A stretch of 24,675 nucleotides of DNA from a bacterium (GTDB taxonomy: Bacteria > SM23-81 > DAOVCL01). Under the pieces are notes generated by a model that did not search any database, had not been told where the DNA came from, and was given only the letters and a program-made list of their open reading frames with translations. The translations under genes and the position numbers were made by a program. Shown here in pieces: positions 1 to 7,956 of the stretch; positions within the stretch are counted from its first letter, which is position 1; the number at the start of each line of letters is the position of its first letter. Location of the stretch: positions 1-24,675 of the forward strand of contig JAOZPP010000042.1 in assembly GCA_029932675.1 (NCBI GenBank). Reading direction: 5' to 3'.

Positions 1-170
1 TTTTATAACCCATTGTTATTCCAAAAGTTATAACTGCAACTGTCAAACTTGGGTTAAAGGATAAAGGATTGATTAAAACGTAGGAGTTCTCTACATTGTG
101 CCTTCTAAGCCAGATAATCAGAAAATTCACCGCCAAGCGTTTAGCTCATGAAAATGATTCACGGGGTTCT

Positions 171-469
171 GTTGATAATGCTGTAGTTCTATTCATTTTA
201 AAAATTGATATAAGGAACCTTCTCGGCTTGATAACACCGAGTTCAGGCTGGCGAATGGGGAGACGATAACCCGCAAAAATGAGGGGCACTTTTCAAGGAT
301 GGAGGGAAGGGGGGTAGCCGATCTCATCTTTGGTGAACTTGATGGCACAAATCTCCTTGGAGCGTTTACCCTGGGGGCCTTAGGGTCGGCACTTGTCCCC
401 CTAAAGGGAGAACTCAAACCCTTACCTATGGTTATTGCCTCCTATTTTATGGGAATTACCAAAACTTAA
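171..469 (+). pseudogene. Clan AA (retropepsin-like) aspartic protease remnant, frameshifted
   Basis: This is a decayed gene read in two frames. From 171 one frame reads VDNAVVLFILKIDIRNLLGL, which resembles the family's VDTGA...LP..I...LGL active-site segment but with the DTG motif damaged to D-N-A. Near 225-232 the frame changes. From 215 to the TAA at 467-469 the second frame reads ...TEFRLANGETITR, then LIFGELDGTNLLG, then GALGSALVPLKGELKPLPM. That matches the family's AnG, vifGe, LLGaltLe and lvP..g.LkplPm pattern. No start codon or ribosome site lies in a sensible place, and the expected N-terminal residues are absent. The family identification is from memory of the pattern; the frameshift and damaged motif are read directly. 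These small proteases often occur in toxin-antitoxin-like or mobile contexts, but nothing here shows which. Confidence 0.6.
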
Positions 470-484
470 CCCCAGGAGGGCATA

Positions 485-871
485 GTGAACTTCGAGCTCA
501 AAAGGGTGGATGTATGGTCTCTGGTAAAGGTGACTTTCTTTCTTTATGCAGTCATTGGGCTCTTAGTGGGCTTGTTCTACACCCTAATCTTCACCCTTAT
601 AGGGGGAATGGCTGGTTTCTTGAGTGGAGCGGGGGAAGCCGGCCTTTGGGGTGAGGGGAGAGCCTTTCCGATGATGGGGCTCTTCTCCGGTTTTGTCGGC
701 TTTTTTATGTCCTTTGTTATGGCTTTATTCTATGCGGTATTTGGCTCCATCGGAACTGCTATCTTTGCTGGCCTTTACAACCTTTTGGCCAAATGGTTGG
801 GTGGGGTGAAACTCTCCCTATCTGAAGAGGTTCATCCTACGGAGCCACCCACTGAGGAGGAATCCACCTAA
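485..871 (+). CDS. Small membrane protein, DUF3566-like
   Basis: A 128-residue protein starting at a GTG preceded by a good Shine-Dalgarno (AGGAGG at about 473). It opens with a short charged stretch (FELKRVDVWSLVKV), followed by two long hydrophobic segments at about residues 16-45 and 60-100. The second is rich in Gly, Phe and Met, and the tail is acidic (PTEPPTEEEST). The opening and the two-helix layout resemble DUF3566-type transmembrane proteins found in many bacteria; the function is unknown. The stop codon is two bases before the gltX start, so the two genes are almost certainly cotranscribed. It probably sits in the inner membrane. The family assignment rests on pattern memory. Confidence 0.8.
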   Translation: MNFELKRVDVWSLVKVTFFLYAVIGLLVGLFYTLIFTLIGGMAGFLSGAGEAGLWGEGRAFPMMGLFSGFVGFFMSFVMALFYAVFGSIGTAIFAGLYNLLAKWLGGVKLSLSEEVHPTEPPTEEEST

Positions 872-873
872 CC

Positions 874-2310
874 ATGGGAGGAGTTAGGGTTCGTATTGCT
901 CCTGCTCCTACTGGATTTCTCCATATAGGGACAGCCCGTACTGCTCTCTATAATTGGCTCTTTGCTCGAAGCAAGGGGGGGAAATTTATCTTGCGGATAG
1001 AGGACACAGACCCCGCGCGGTCCAACCCTCAGATGGTTGAAGTGATCATTGACAGCTTAAGATGGTTAGGCCTGGATTGGGATGAGGGGCCCTATTTCCA
1101 ATCTCAGCGAATGGAGCTTTACAGAGATTACGCCCAGAGGCTCTTAGTTTCAGGATACGCATACTATTGCTACTGCACAGAGGATGAGCTAAGGGAGAGA
1201 AGGGAAAAGGCCCTTAAGGAGAAGAAGGATTGGAAACAGGATCGTCGATGTCTTCGACTTACTCCGGAAGAGAGGCAAAGATTGGACCAGGAAGGGAAAC
1301 CTAAAGCCCTCCGTTTCTTGGTTCCCAAGGGGAAAACAGTGGTCGATGACTTGGTTTATGGGCGGGTGGAAAAAGAAAATGCAGATATTGAGGATCTCAT
1401 CATTGTTCGTTCAGATGGTCTACCCACCTATAATCTTGCCTGCGTAGTGGATGACTTGGAGATGAGGATAACCCATGTAATTAGGGGCAACGACCACCTC
1501 ACTAATACTTTCAAACAGATATTAATCTATAAAGCCTTAGGTACCTCCCCACCCCTATTCGCTCATCTCCCCTTGGGCCTGGGGGAGGACCGGAGTAAGA
1601 TCTCTAAGCGACACGGGGCGGTTTCGGTGGCCGAATATAGGAAGATGGGGTTTCTCCCTGAGGCCCTGATCAATTATTTGGCCCTCCTGGGCTGGTCACC
1701 GGGGGATGACCGAGAGATAATGACCCGCACAGAACTGGTGAAAGCATTCAGCCTGGAGAGGGTAAGGCTAAGTAATCCCATCTTCGACCTGGAGAAGTTG
1801 GAGTGGATGAACTCTCAATATATAAAGGGGTTAGAAGCCGATGATTTGCTGCAACGTGTTCTTCCCTTTCTCCAGGAGAATGGGTGGTTCAAAGGGGATC
1901 TGGGAGAAGAAGAGAGGGAGTGGTTGAAGAAGGTGCTTTTACTCATTAGGGAGAGGGCCCATAAACTTACTGACTTTGTGAATCTGGGAGAATTTTTCTT
2001 TTCCTCTCAGATAGAGTATGAACCGCAAGCGGTCGAAGAACATCTGCACAGCCCAGGGGTAAGGGAGAAGATGACCCTATTAAGGGAGGAACTTGCCGAA
2101 TTGGAGGATTTTTCTGCCCATTTTATCGAAAGCGCCCTAAGGGCCCTAGCCACAGATTTAGGGGTGAAGGCTGCGAGTCTCATCCATCCCCTGAGGGTGG
2201 CTACGACCGGGAGAAAAGTGGGGCCAAGCCTCTTTCATCTACTGGAGCTTTTAGGCAAGGAAAAGGTCTTAAATCGGTTAGATGATGCGCTCAGGTTGAT
2301 ACCTAAATAA
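874..2310 (+). CDS. gltX: Glutamyl-tRNA synthetase
   Basis: A 478-residue class I aminoacyl-tRNA synthetase that attaches glutamate to tRNA in the cytoplasm. The first signature is at residues 8-20 (IAPAPTGFLHIGT, with the HIGH-like motif at 17-20). The KMSKS-equivalent is K242-I-S-K-R246. Sequences typical of the Rossmann core (ILRIEDTDPARS, DGLPTYNLACVVDD, THVIRGNDHLTNT) are present. Length and domain order fit bacterial GluRS, with the helical anticodon-binding part at roughly residues 330-478. The start ATG lies two bases after the upstream stop and has GAGGAGGA in front. tRNA-Gln and tRNA-Glu follow about 100 and 270 bases downstream. If the genome lacks glutaminyl-tRNA synthetase, this enzyme would be non-discriminating and work with GatCAB; the window does not settle that. 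Confidence 0.97.
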   Translation: MGGVRVRIAPAPTGFLHIGTARTALYNWLFARSKGGKFILRIEDTDPARSNPQMVEVIIDSLRWLGLDWDEGPYFQSQRMELYRDYAQRLLVSGYAYYCYCTEDELRERREKALKEKKDWKQDRRCLRLTPEERQRLDQEGKPKALRFLVPKGKTVVDDLVYGRVEKENADIEDLIIVRSDGLPTYNLACVVDDLEMRITHVIRGNDHLTNTFKQILIYKALGTSPPLFAHLPLGLGEDRSKISKRHGAVSVAEYRKMGFLPEALINYLALLGWSPGDDREIMTRTELVKAFSLERVRLSNPIFDLEKLEWMNSQYIKGLEADDLLQRVLPFLQENGWFKGDLGEEEREWLKKVLLLIRERAHKLTDFVNLGEFFFSSQIEYEPQAVEEHLHSPGVREKMTLLREELAELEDFSAHFIESALRALATDLGVKAASLIHPLRVATTGRKVGPSLFHLLELLGKEKVLNRLDDALRLIPK

Positions 2311-2412
2311 GTGTGGGATTCAATGATGGTGGAACAACTTGAGTCCCGAAGCGAGTAGGTAAAGACAAAAGGCTTTACGAAAAACTTTTTGAGCGGAGCG
2401 GCTAAGCTCGGT

Positions 2413-2486
2413 TGGGGAGTCGTCTAATGGCAGGACACGAGACTCTGGATCTCGGTATCGGGGTTCGAATCCCTGCTCCCCAGCCA
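2413..2486 (+). tRNA. tRNA-Gln (anticodon CUG)
   Basis: A full cloverleaf can be drawn. The acceptor TGGGGAG (2413-2419) pairs with CTCCCCA. The anticodon stem CGAGA/TCTCG encloses the loop CTCTGGA with anticodon CTG. The T arm is CGGGG-TTCGAAT-CCCTG. The discriminator is G2483, and an encoded CCA follows at 2484-2486. The U1-A72 pair of the acceptor is typical of bacterial tRNA-Gln. C34 reads only CAG, so a UUG isoacceptor must be encoded elsewhere. Confidence 0.93.
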
Positions 2487-2580
2487 AAGATTCCCCGCTA
2501 TGGTGAACCCAAAAAGGCTTATCATCCTTTAGGCCACACTCTATATCCTGGAATCTTTGAGAAGGTTCAAGCTTCAATTT

Positions 2581-2653
2581 GGCGCCATCGTCTAGGGGTC
2601 TAGGATACGTGGTTCTCAGCCATGAGACCGGGGTTCGATTCCCCGTGGCGCCA
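2581..2653 (+). tRNA. tRNA-Glu (anticodon CUC)
   Basis: The acceptor GGCGCCA (2581-2587) pairs with TGGCGCC (2646-2652), with discriminator A2653. The D arm begins GTCTAGG as in other tRNA-Glu. The anticodon stem CGTGG/CCATG encloses TTCTCAG with anticodon CTC. The T arm is CGGGG-TTCGATT-CCCCG. The apparent CCA at 2651-2653 is part of the acceptor stem plus the discriminator, so the 3' CCA is not genome-encoded, unlike in the neighbouring tRNA-Gln. A T-rich stretch follows at once (2654-2663) and may help end the transcript. C34 reads GAG only, so this is a secondary isoacceptor. Confidence 0.93.
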
Positions 2654-3113
2654 TTTTTATTTTGTAAATTAGTGACGAATTCGTTATTCAGAAGGGGCTT
2701 CCGGTAGGGAGAGATCTCCAAGCCTGTCTTTCTCTTTCAGACTTCTCCCCTACTTCAGTATGGATCAAAACCTTTGGGCCTCTGCTGGGGGCTTCGGCGG
2801 CCCTTGTTTGGTCACCGCTTAGTTTATTTATCTCCCGGCGAGCTCGCACCACAAGTGTGTTAAGCTCAAAGAAGAACTTTTGAACAGAATTGTTTAGGAA
2901 GATACAAAGAACTCACAAATCCTGTTCGCCCAATCCATCCATAAATTTGACATCAATGTGATCCATTGCGAGGCCCCAATTTATCTGAGCCTCCAAAGCA
3001 TCTCAACTGAATATGTTATATAATTTTGGGTGAATTGGCGGTACGGAACAAAAACTTCCTAAATCCACTCAGAAAGATTCCTCCTAATGGTTAACTTTAC
3101 CAGAAGGGGAAGG
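2654..3113. other. Intergenic region of about 460 bases, no intact gene
   Basis: No tRNA or complete ORF with start and ribosome site was found here. One frame, 2668-2883, stays open for 71 codons without ATG, GTG or TTG near its beginning. It reads SVWIKTFGPLLGASAALVW followed by RRAR, like the N-terminal membrane segment of a small protein, so it may be gene debris. Near the right end TATAAT (3019-3024) or TGTTATATA is a plausible -10 for the gene that follows, though without a convincing -35. A TTGACA at 2947-2952 has no matching -10 at normal spacing. Confidence 0.5.
3014..3024 (+). promoter_or_regulatory. Possible promoter -10 region for the beta-helix protein gene
   Basis: An extended -10-like TG-T-TATATA overlaps TATAAT at 3019-3024. 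The -35 position at 17-base spacing reads AAGCAT, which is poor, so this call rests on the -10 alone. It lies about 90 bases before the probable start. Confidence 0.3.
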
Positions 3114-5159
3114 ATGAAGCTGAACCAAATTGGGACAATTGTTTCCCTCATTGTTGCCCTCTCTCAGGGCACCCTAGCCCAAACCGAGGTGGGAGGAGAG
3201 ATACCATCAGATACCACTTGGTCTCTCACTGGTAGCCCCTATCTGGCGGTAGAATCGGTGCGAGTACTCGAAGGGGTAACTCTATCTATAGAGCCAGGGG
3301 TGATAGTGAAATTCGATTCCTCCTGTTCTCTTCGAGTCGGTGGCACTCTGATAGCCAAGGGCACAGCTTCAGATTCCATTGTCTTCACCTCAAACACTAC
3401 CCCCCCTCAGCCTGGGGAGTGGGGGGGTATATGGTTGGATAGCACAAGCGTTGATGCCACCTTTGATTCGTTAGATAATTATTTAGCAGGGACTATCATC
3501 GAACATTGTCGGGTGGAATATGGTAAAGAAGGTATCCGCTGTGATCGGTCCTCTCCCTTCATCCATCTAAACCTCATAACTGCCAATTCCATCTCTGGCA
3601 TCTCCTGCTATGGCTCATCCCCCAGGATTGTGGGAAATAGAATAGAGGGAAATGGAAGTCCCCTCAAAGACTACGGTGGCGGTATCCTCTGTGCCAGCTC
3701 ATCCCCTTTGATCCTGGAGAACCTTATCTGCGGCAACTCTGCTCAAAATGGAGGGGGGATCTCCTCCTATGGGAAATCGTCCCCCCATATCTTAAATAAT
3801 CTAATTGAGGAAAATTGGGCCTTGAGGGGAGGGGGAGTCTGTTGTCTCTTCTATCCTGTGGCTTCAGTCCTGCTCAGTAGTAATGAGATTAGGGGGAACA
3901 CTGCCGCTGATTTTGGTGGGGGAATCTACACCTCCGGTTCAATGGCTTGGGATATCAATGGGAACAAGATCATTGGAAACACAGCTACCAATGGGGGAGG
4001 TATCTATTGTGCAAGTTCATCCCGCCTGATGAATATCTCTCACAATACCATTGGCTACAATTTGGCCTCCCAGAACGGCGGCGGCATCTACTGCAGCTCT
4101 TCGGCCTTAACCATATCGGATAACTCCATCATTCATAACTCCGCCTCTTCCTCCGGTGGAGGCATATATACGTCTGGCATATCAGTCTATCACTTCCCCC
4201 TCAGCATCATTCAAAACAATATAACCGCTAATTATGCAGCTATCTGTGGAGGGATCTACTCCGCTGACTCCACCTACCTCGTAATGCACTATAACAATCT
4301 GGTTAACACCACCGGGTTCGAGGTCCATCTCAATGGGGCAGGGGAGAACGTTGAGGCAGACAGCAACTGGTGGGGAACAACAAATTTGGATTCCATTGAG
4401 GGGAGGATCTATGACTCCCAGGATGACACAAACTTGGCAGATGTCCACTTCCTCCCCTTCCTCACCCTTCCTGCAATTGGCAACCCCTTATCGGTACATT
4501 CCCTAAGGTTAAAATCTGATAGCACCTATTCCCAGGATTTGACCACCAACCTCTGGATCGGCGCGAAGATGTGGATCCAACTTGAAGGTCAAGATAGTGA
4601 CTCCTTGGCCAGGGATCAAACCACCGTTAGTTTGCGAGGTAACTTTACCGATACGGTAGGCATTCAGGTGGTGCTCACTGAGACGGACTCCGTATCGGGC
4701 GTTTTTCGGGGGTGCGCTAAGGTAGACTCAATGAGCATAGAAGGGGTTTCCATCGCTGCAGTATTGGGAGAATCACTTACGGTAATCTCCAACCTCGATT
4801 CCACCAAATCTGCTAAGGTTCTCGTGGGGGAAGAGGGGGTAGCTGAAGCCAACAGACCTTTGACTCCCAAGGAATTTGCCTTATTCCAGAACTATCCCAA
4901 CCCCTTTAATGCCACCACTCAGATCCGCTACCATCTCCCAGCTATCAGTGCTCAGCAACCAGTGGTCAGCTTGAAGATCTACAATATCGCCGGACAGGAG
5001 GTGGGAACATTGGTGGAGGAGAAGCAATCTCCTGGCTTCTACTCAGTTCTTTGGGAAGGAAGGGATAAAAGGGCCCAGGAAGTGGCCAGTGGTGTCTACT
5101 TCTGTAGGCTCTCCGTGGGGAACCTTCATCTGGTAAGGAAGATGGTCATATTGAGATGA
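3114..5159 (+). CDS. Secreted right-handed beta-helix protein with type IX-like C-terminal sorting domain
   Basis: About 681 residues if it starts at the ATG at 3114, which has AAGGGGAAGG directly before it. An in-frame ATG at 3087 has no ribosome site. The N-terminus MKLNQIGTIVSLIVALSQG-TLAQ is a clear signal peptide. The next part (GVTLSIEPGVIVKF...GGTLIAKGTASDSIVFTSN) is the usual cap of parallel beta-helix proteins. About ten PbH1-type turns follow to around residue 430, marked by repeating N-x-I-x-x-N and GGGI steps. The last 85 or so residues (FALFQNYPNPFNATTQIRY..., GQEVGTLV, GVYFCRL, RKMVILR) form the tail recognised by type IX secretion in Bacteroidetes-like bacteria. A role in surface polysaccharide binding or cleavage is typical of the fold, but no catalytic residues could be assigned. 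It is transcribed alone, convergent with the minus-strand row. Confidence 0.88.
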   Translation: MKLNQIGTIVSLIVALSQGTLAQTEVGGEIPSDTTWSLTGSPYLAVESVRVLEGVTLSIEPGVIVKFDSSCSLRVGGTLIAKGTASDSIVFTSNTTPPQPGEWGGIWLDSTSVDATFDSLDNYLAGTIIEHCRVEYGKEGIRCDRSSPFIHLNLITANSISGISCYGSSPRIVGNRIEGNGSPLKDYGGGILCASSSPLILENLICGNSAQNGGGISSYGKSSPHILNNLIEENWALRGGGVCCLFYPVASVLLSSNEIRGNTAADFGGGIYTSGSMAWDINGNKIIGNTATNGGGIYCASSSRLMNISHNTIGYNLASQNGGGIYCSSSALTISDNSIIHNSASSSGGGIYTSGISVYHFPLSIIQNNITANYAAICGGIYSADSTYLVMHYNNLVNTTGFEVHLNGAGENVEADSNWWGTTNLDSIEGRIYDSQDDTNLADVHFLPFLTLPAIGNPLSVHSLRLKSDSTYSQDLTTNLWIGAKMWIQLEGQDSDSLARDQTTVSLRGNFTDTVGIQVVLTETDSVSGVFRGCAKVDSMSIEGVSIAAVLGESLTVISNLDSTKSAKVLVGEEGVAEANRPLTPKEFALFQNYPNPFNATTQIRYHLPAISAQQPVVSLKIYNIAGQEVGTLVEEKQSPGFYSVLWEGRDKRAQEVASGVYFCRLSVGNLHLVRKMVILR

Positions 5160-5248
5160 AGCTTCCCAAGGGGAAGTGTATTCTCATACATAAAGATCCT
5201 AAAATTGTTCCAAGAGGCTGTTGACAGAAGGCATCTGACCATATCCCA

Positions 5249-6346
5249 TTAAGGGGCCGACCGGGCACAGCGGAACCCCGTGGAGTTTGTCCTCAGTAGA
5301 GGACAGATATCCTTCTCCCTCTCCTCCGGGCCCAGCCAGGAGGGGGTGGCCTTCCATCCGCCTCCTTTCAAGGCCCTATAGGCACAGATAAATGTGGCAT
5401 ACTGCACATTGCCCACCGCATCCTCACACCACTCCCAGCAATTCCCCACCATATCGCTTACTCCCCAGGGGCTGTCCCCTTGGGGGCTATACCAGCCCAC
5501 CGGGGCCGCATAGGGAAAGCCATCTGTGGCAAATCCTTGGTAGGTATAGCCCTTATACCCCAACCTCCAGTTGCAGAGTTTGTAAAGGGGAGGGGCCTGA
5601 TCCAGGAAGAAGTCATCTCCCCAGGGGAAGGAGAGGCCATCCACCTCTCCACTGGCCAGCTCCCATTCATAAAGGGAAGGTAGCCTCTTCCCAGCCCATT
5701 TGGCATATGCATAGGCCTCAAACCAGGAGACTCCAATTACTGGAGAATGGGGAAGGGGGGAGTAGGGATCACCGGAAAAGTAGGGTAGCCCTTTGAGGTC
5801 CCAAAATTTAGGGCAATTCCACCCATAGGTGAGGTTATAGTTCCACCCTATTTCAGGCTTGGTCACACTCCCATCAGTAATTAACCAATACTGCCTTTCG
5901 GCATATCCTCCCACCTCTACAAATGCCTCGAACTCCACATTGGTCACCTCATATTTGTCCAGATAGAAGACCTTCTTCCCCTTGGCGATCTTGATCATCT
6001 CCCCCCCGAAACCCGTTCCATCATAGGCCAAAAGAAGGGGAGGGGAGGGGAGGGAATCACCTCTGTAGTCGATCCAGATGCATCTCCCCTTGCCAGGATG
6101 GACATTCTCCCCGATATCCCCATATACGAACCTGGTTGGTCGTTTGAAGAAGGTGGAGTCCCGGGGAGAGAGCCTAATGCGCACCTCCAATTCATCGTTG
6201 TCCTCGTCAAGGAGGTCATAGAGGACCTTCACCTTATCTGGGGATGAACGGACCACCTTCACATTGGTGATCATGGGCAGGGAGTTGGCTACTCCCCTTT
6301 GGGTGAGGGCCAGAAGGAGAAGGCCAATGACCAAGCATCTAATCAT
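5249..6346 (-). CDS. SUMF1/FGE-sulfatase-domain exported protein, likely not a formylglycine-generating enzyme
   Basis: 365 residues. The signal peptide is MIRCLVIGLLLLALTQRGVA, followed by a beta-rich, FN3-like region at about 25-105, then a SUMF1 domain at about 115-365. Family landmarks are DKYEVTNVEFEAFV (130-143), PVIGVSWFEAYAYAKWAGKR and RLPSLYEWE (202-229), PWGDD, GVSDMVGNCWEWCED (295-309), GGGW (328-331) and STGFRCA at the end. In true formylglycine-generating enzymes the stretch after GG(S)W carries two copper-binding cysteines followed by NRYR; here it reads KATPSWLG with no cysteine. The domain is therefore more likely structural or binding. The gene starts 11 bases after the permease stop with GAGGGGAAG as ribosome site and is the last gene of the row. 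Confidence 0.88.
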   Translation of the reverse strand: MIRCLVIGLLLLALTQRGVANSLPMITNVKVVRSSPDKVKVLYDLLDEDNDELEVRIRLSPRDSTFFKRPTRFVYGDIGENVHPGKGRCIWIDYRGDSLPSPPLLLAYDGTGFGGEMIKIAKGKKVFYLDKYEVTNVEFEAFVEVGGYAERQYWLITDGSVTKPEIGWNYNLTYGWNCPKFWDLKGLPYFSGDPYSPLPHSPVIGVSWFEAYAYAKWAGKRLPSLYEWELASGEVDGLSFPWGDDFFLDQAPPLYKLCNWRLGYKGYTYQGFATDGFPYAAPVGWYSPQGDSPWGVSDMVGNCWEWCEDAVGNVQYATFICAYRALKGGGWKATPSWLGPEEREKDICPLLRTNSTGFRCARSAP

Positions 6347-6357
6347 AGTTCTTCCCC

Positions 6358-7491
6358 TCAGAGGACCTCCATCTGCTTACCAACAAGGGGGAGCATCAGA
6401 TTGATGACTGCCCCGATGACCACAGAACCAACCCAAAAATAGATGAGAAACCAAGCAGTCATCCTCCTCCCCAATACCTTGAGAAGTGGAGGGAGGGAGC
6501 TGAGGCAGATTCCTGCCCCTGCTATGCTAAAGGTTAGGGCATGGCCAAGGGGCATCCCCATCTGCATAAAGGGGGAGAGGATAAGCACCTCAGTGCCTGA
6601 ACATAGATGGATGGGGATACCCACTGAGGCCAAGGCGAATAACCCTTCAAGACCTTCCTGGAGGAATATTTTTAGAAAACTACTGGGCATGAGTGCAGCA
6701 AATGCTGCCCCTAAGAGGAGGCCTAAACCAATAAACTTAAAAAGGGAAGCGATGTATTCCCAGGTTCTCAGGGGGAGAGGGAACCGGGCAAGTGGGTTCT
6801 GGAATATAACCACTCCCCCCTCAACAGATGTGCCTCGGGGCTGGTGGTGTTTTACCCATAACCTACTGAGTAACCCTCCTCCAACAATGGCAAGGAGGAA
6901 GGTAGATGCAATCCGCAAAAGGGTATACCTAACCCCTAAAACCCCCCAGGAGAGGACAACTATCATCGGGCTGAGGAGGGGAGTGGTGATGAGGAAAGCC
7001 CCAACCACTTTCTTATGCAGATGAGATTGCTCAAGCATTGCCTTAACAATGGGAATTACCCCACAAGAACAAAGGGGTAAAACCGCAGCCAAGAGGAAGG
7101 AGGAGAAGAGACCTTTCGGCCAAAGCTTAAAACCGATTTGACCGACCAAGCTGGCGATAAAACAACCCAAGATGAAAATGGGGATGGTGGTAGCTGTGTG
7201 GAGAAATATAAGCCGGGGGAATTGGGTAGCTACCCTCGATAGGCTATATCCCTCTCCCGCCGTATAGAGGGGACAGGAGCGGCAAGCGGCATAGAAGGAG
7301 CTCCGCAGGCCAAGAGGGAAGAGGAGCATGACCAGGGCCCCCCCAATCAGAAGGGAGAGCAGGCCGACCTTAAGGGGGTAGCTCCAGGGGAGCCTTAGCC
7401 TCCCCCAGAGAGGAGGTCTCCACAAACGGGGAGAGGCCAAGAGAATTAAAAAAAAGACGGTAAGAAAATAACCAGCAATTACCTGGTTCAC
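6358..7491 (-). CDS. Permease of the ArsP/DUF318 metal(loid) efflux family
   Basis: A 377-residue polytopic inner-membrane protein with roughly eight to ten hydrophobic segments, starting at a GTG. The hallmark is LPLCSCGVIPIVKAM (C141-S-C143-G) at the start of one helix, with a second conserved stretch LCSGTEVLILSPFMQMGMPLG in the C-terminal half. Both fit the PF03773 permease family, whose members export organoarsenicals, copper or zinc. A CxxC pair (C70, C73) in the first loop could bind metal. No arsenic or metal regulator gene is adjacent, so the substrate cannot be assigned. It is embedded in the row between the rlpA-like and SUMF1 genes, with gaps of 21 and 11 bases. Confidence 0.85.
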   Translation of the reverse strand: MNQVIAGYFLTVFFLILLASPRLWRPPLWGRLRLPWSYPLKVGLLSLLIGGALVMLLFPLGLRSSFYAACRSCPLYTAGEGYSLSRVATQFPRLIFLHTATTIPIFILGCFIASLVGQIGFKLWPKGLFSSFLLAAVLPLCSCGVIPIVKAMLEQSHLHKKVVGAFLITTPLLSPMIVVLSWGVLGVRYTLLRIASTFLLAIVGGGLLSRLWVKHHQPRGTSVEGGVVIFQNPLARFPLPLRTWEYIASLFKFIGLGLLLGAAFAALMPSSFLKIFLQEGLEGLFALASVGIPIHLCSGTEVLILSPFMQMGMPLGHALTFSIAGAGICLSSLPPLLKVLGRRMTAWFLIYFWVGSVVIGAVINLMLPLVGKQMEVL

Positions 7492-7512
7492 AATACCTAT
7501 TTAAACACCTCG

Positions 7513-7926
7513 CTACTTGCCCTCCTTCACTACTTCCAATCTCACTTTAGCCGTCCCTGGGCCGAGCATCCCTATCCTGCGGGCGGCCTCATAGGAGAGA
7601 TCGATTATCCTCTTCTTCATAAACGGCCCTCGGTCGTTGATCCTCACGATCACCGAGAGGCCATTCTCCAGGTTAGTCACCTTCACCAAGGTGCCAAAGG
7701 GGAGGGTATTATGAGCAGCGGTGAGGGCATACATATCAAAGACCTCCCCTGATGAGGTCTTCCTCCCCTGGAATTTTGGCCCATAATATGAGGCGATACC
7801 CTCTTGGCGAAAACCCCCGCTCGGCCTTGACCCGGCCTGATAACGGGGATGGGCAGAGCAGGCCATAAGGAGGAACCCAAGGAGCAAAATGCTCCTGAGC
7901 ATATATTTCACTGGACAGTCCACCAT
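7513..7926 (-). CDS. rlpA: RlpA-like double-psi beta-barrel lipoprotein
   Basis: Up to 137 residues. The lipobox is LLMAC (C23), so it is a lipoprotein anchored in the outer or inner membrane. After a short linker comes the RlpA DPBB domain (about 42-135): [47 protein letters not shown] and [16 protein letters not shown]72 and D98 occupy the positions of the conserved His and Asp linked to lytic transglycosylase activity. There is no SPOR domain, so septal targeting by denuded glycans is not evident. The start is uncertain: the ATG at 7926, GTG at 7911 and ATG at 7902 are all in frame, and none has a good ribosome site. Later starts give a more usual signal peptide. It lies 30 bases or more after pyrD and 21 before the permease. 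Confidence 0.9.
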   Translation of the reverse strand: MVDCPVKYMLRSILLLGFLLMACSAHPRYQAGSRPSGGFRQEGIASYYGPKFQGRKTSSGEVFDMYALTAAHNTLPFGTLVKVTNLENGLSVIVRINDRGPFMKKRIIDLSYEAARRIGMLGPGTAKVRLEVVKEGK

Positions 7927-7956
7927 AAAATCTTGTGAGAATAAGAGCCTTAAAGA

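Noticed and set aside
193-417. 74-residue minus-strand ORF at the left edge
   Set aside because: The plus strand over the same bases reads as the conserved half of an aspartic protease, so this is its shadow.
2320-2721. 133-residue minus-strand ORF spanning both tRNA genes
   Set aside because: It runs antisense through two well-formed tRNAs and is made of their reverse complements; no ribosome site.
2668-2883. 71-codon open frame reading like the start of a membrane protein
   Set aside because: No usable start codon or ribosome site and no continuation after the stop; at best gene debris, noted in the intergenic entry.
3700-4300. Glycine-rich periodic sequence that might look like a DNA repeat or CRISPR
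   Set aside because: The periodicity is that of beta-helix turns in the protein; the DNA units are not identical and there are no spacers.
5164-5178. CTTCCC/GGGAAG hairpin after the beta-helix gene as a terminator
   Set aside because: Short stem with a tiny loop and no T tract following.
6443-7024. 193-residue plus-strand ORF opposite the permease gene
   Set aside because: Antisense shadow; the minus strand encodes a coherent polytopic membrane protein with family motifs.
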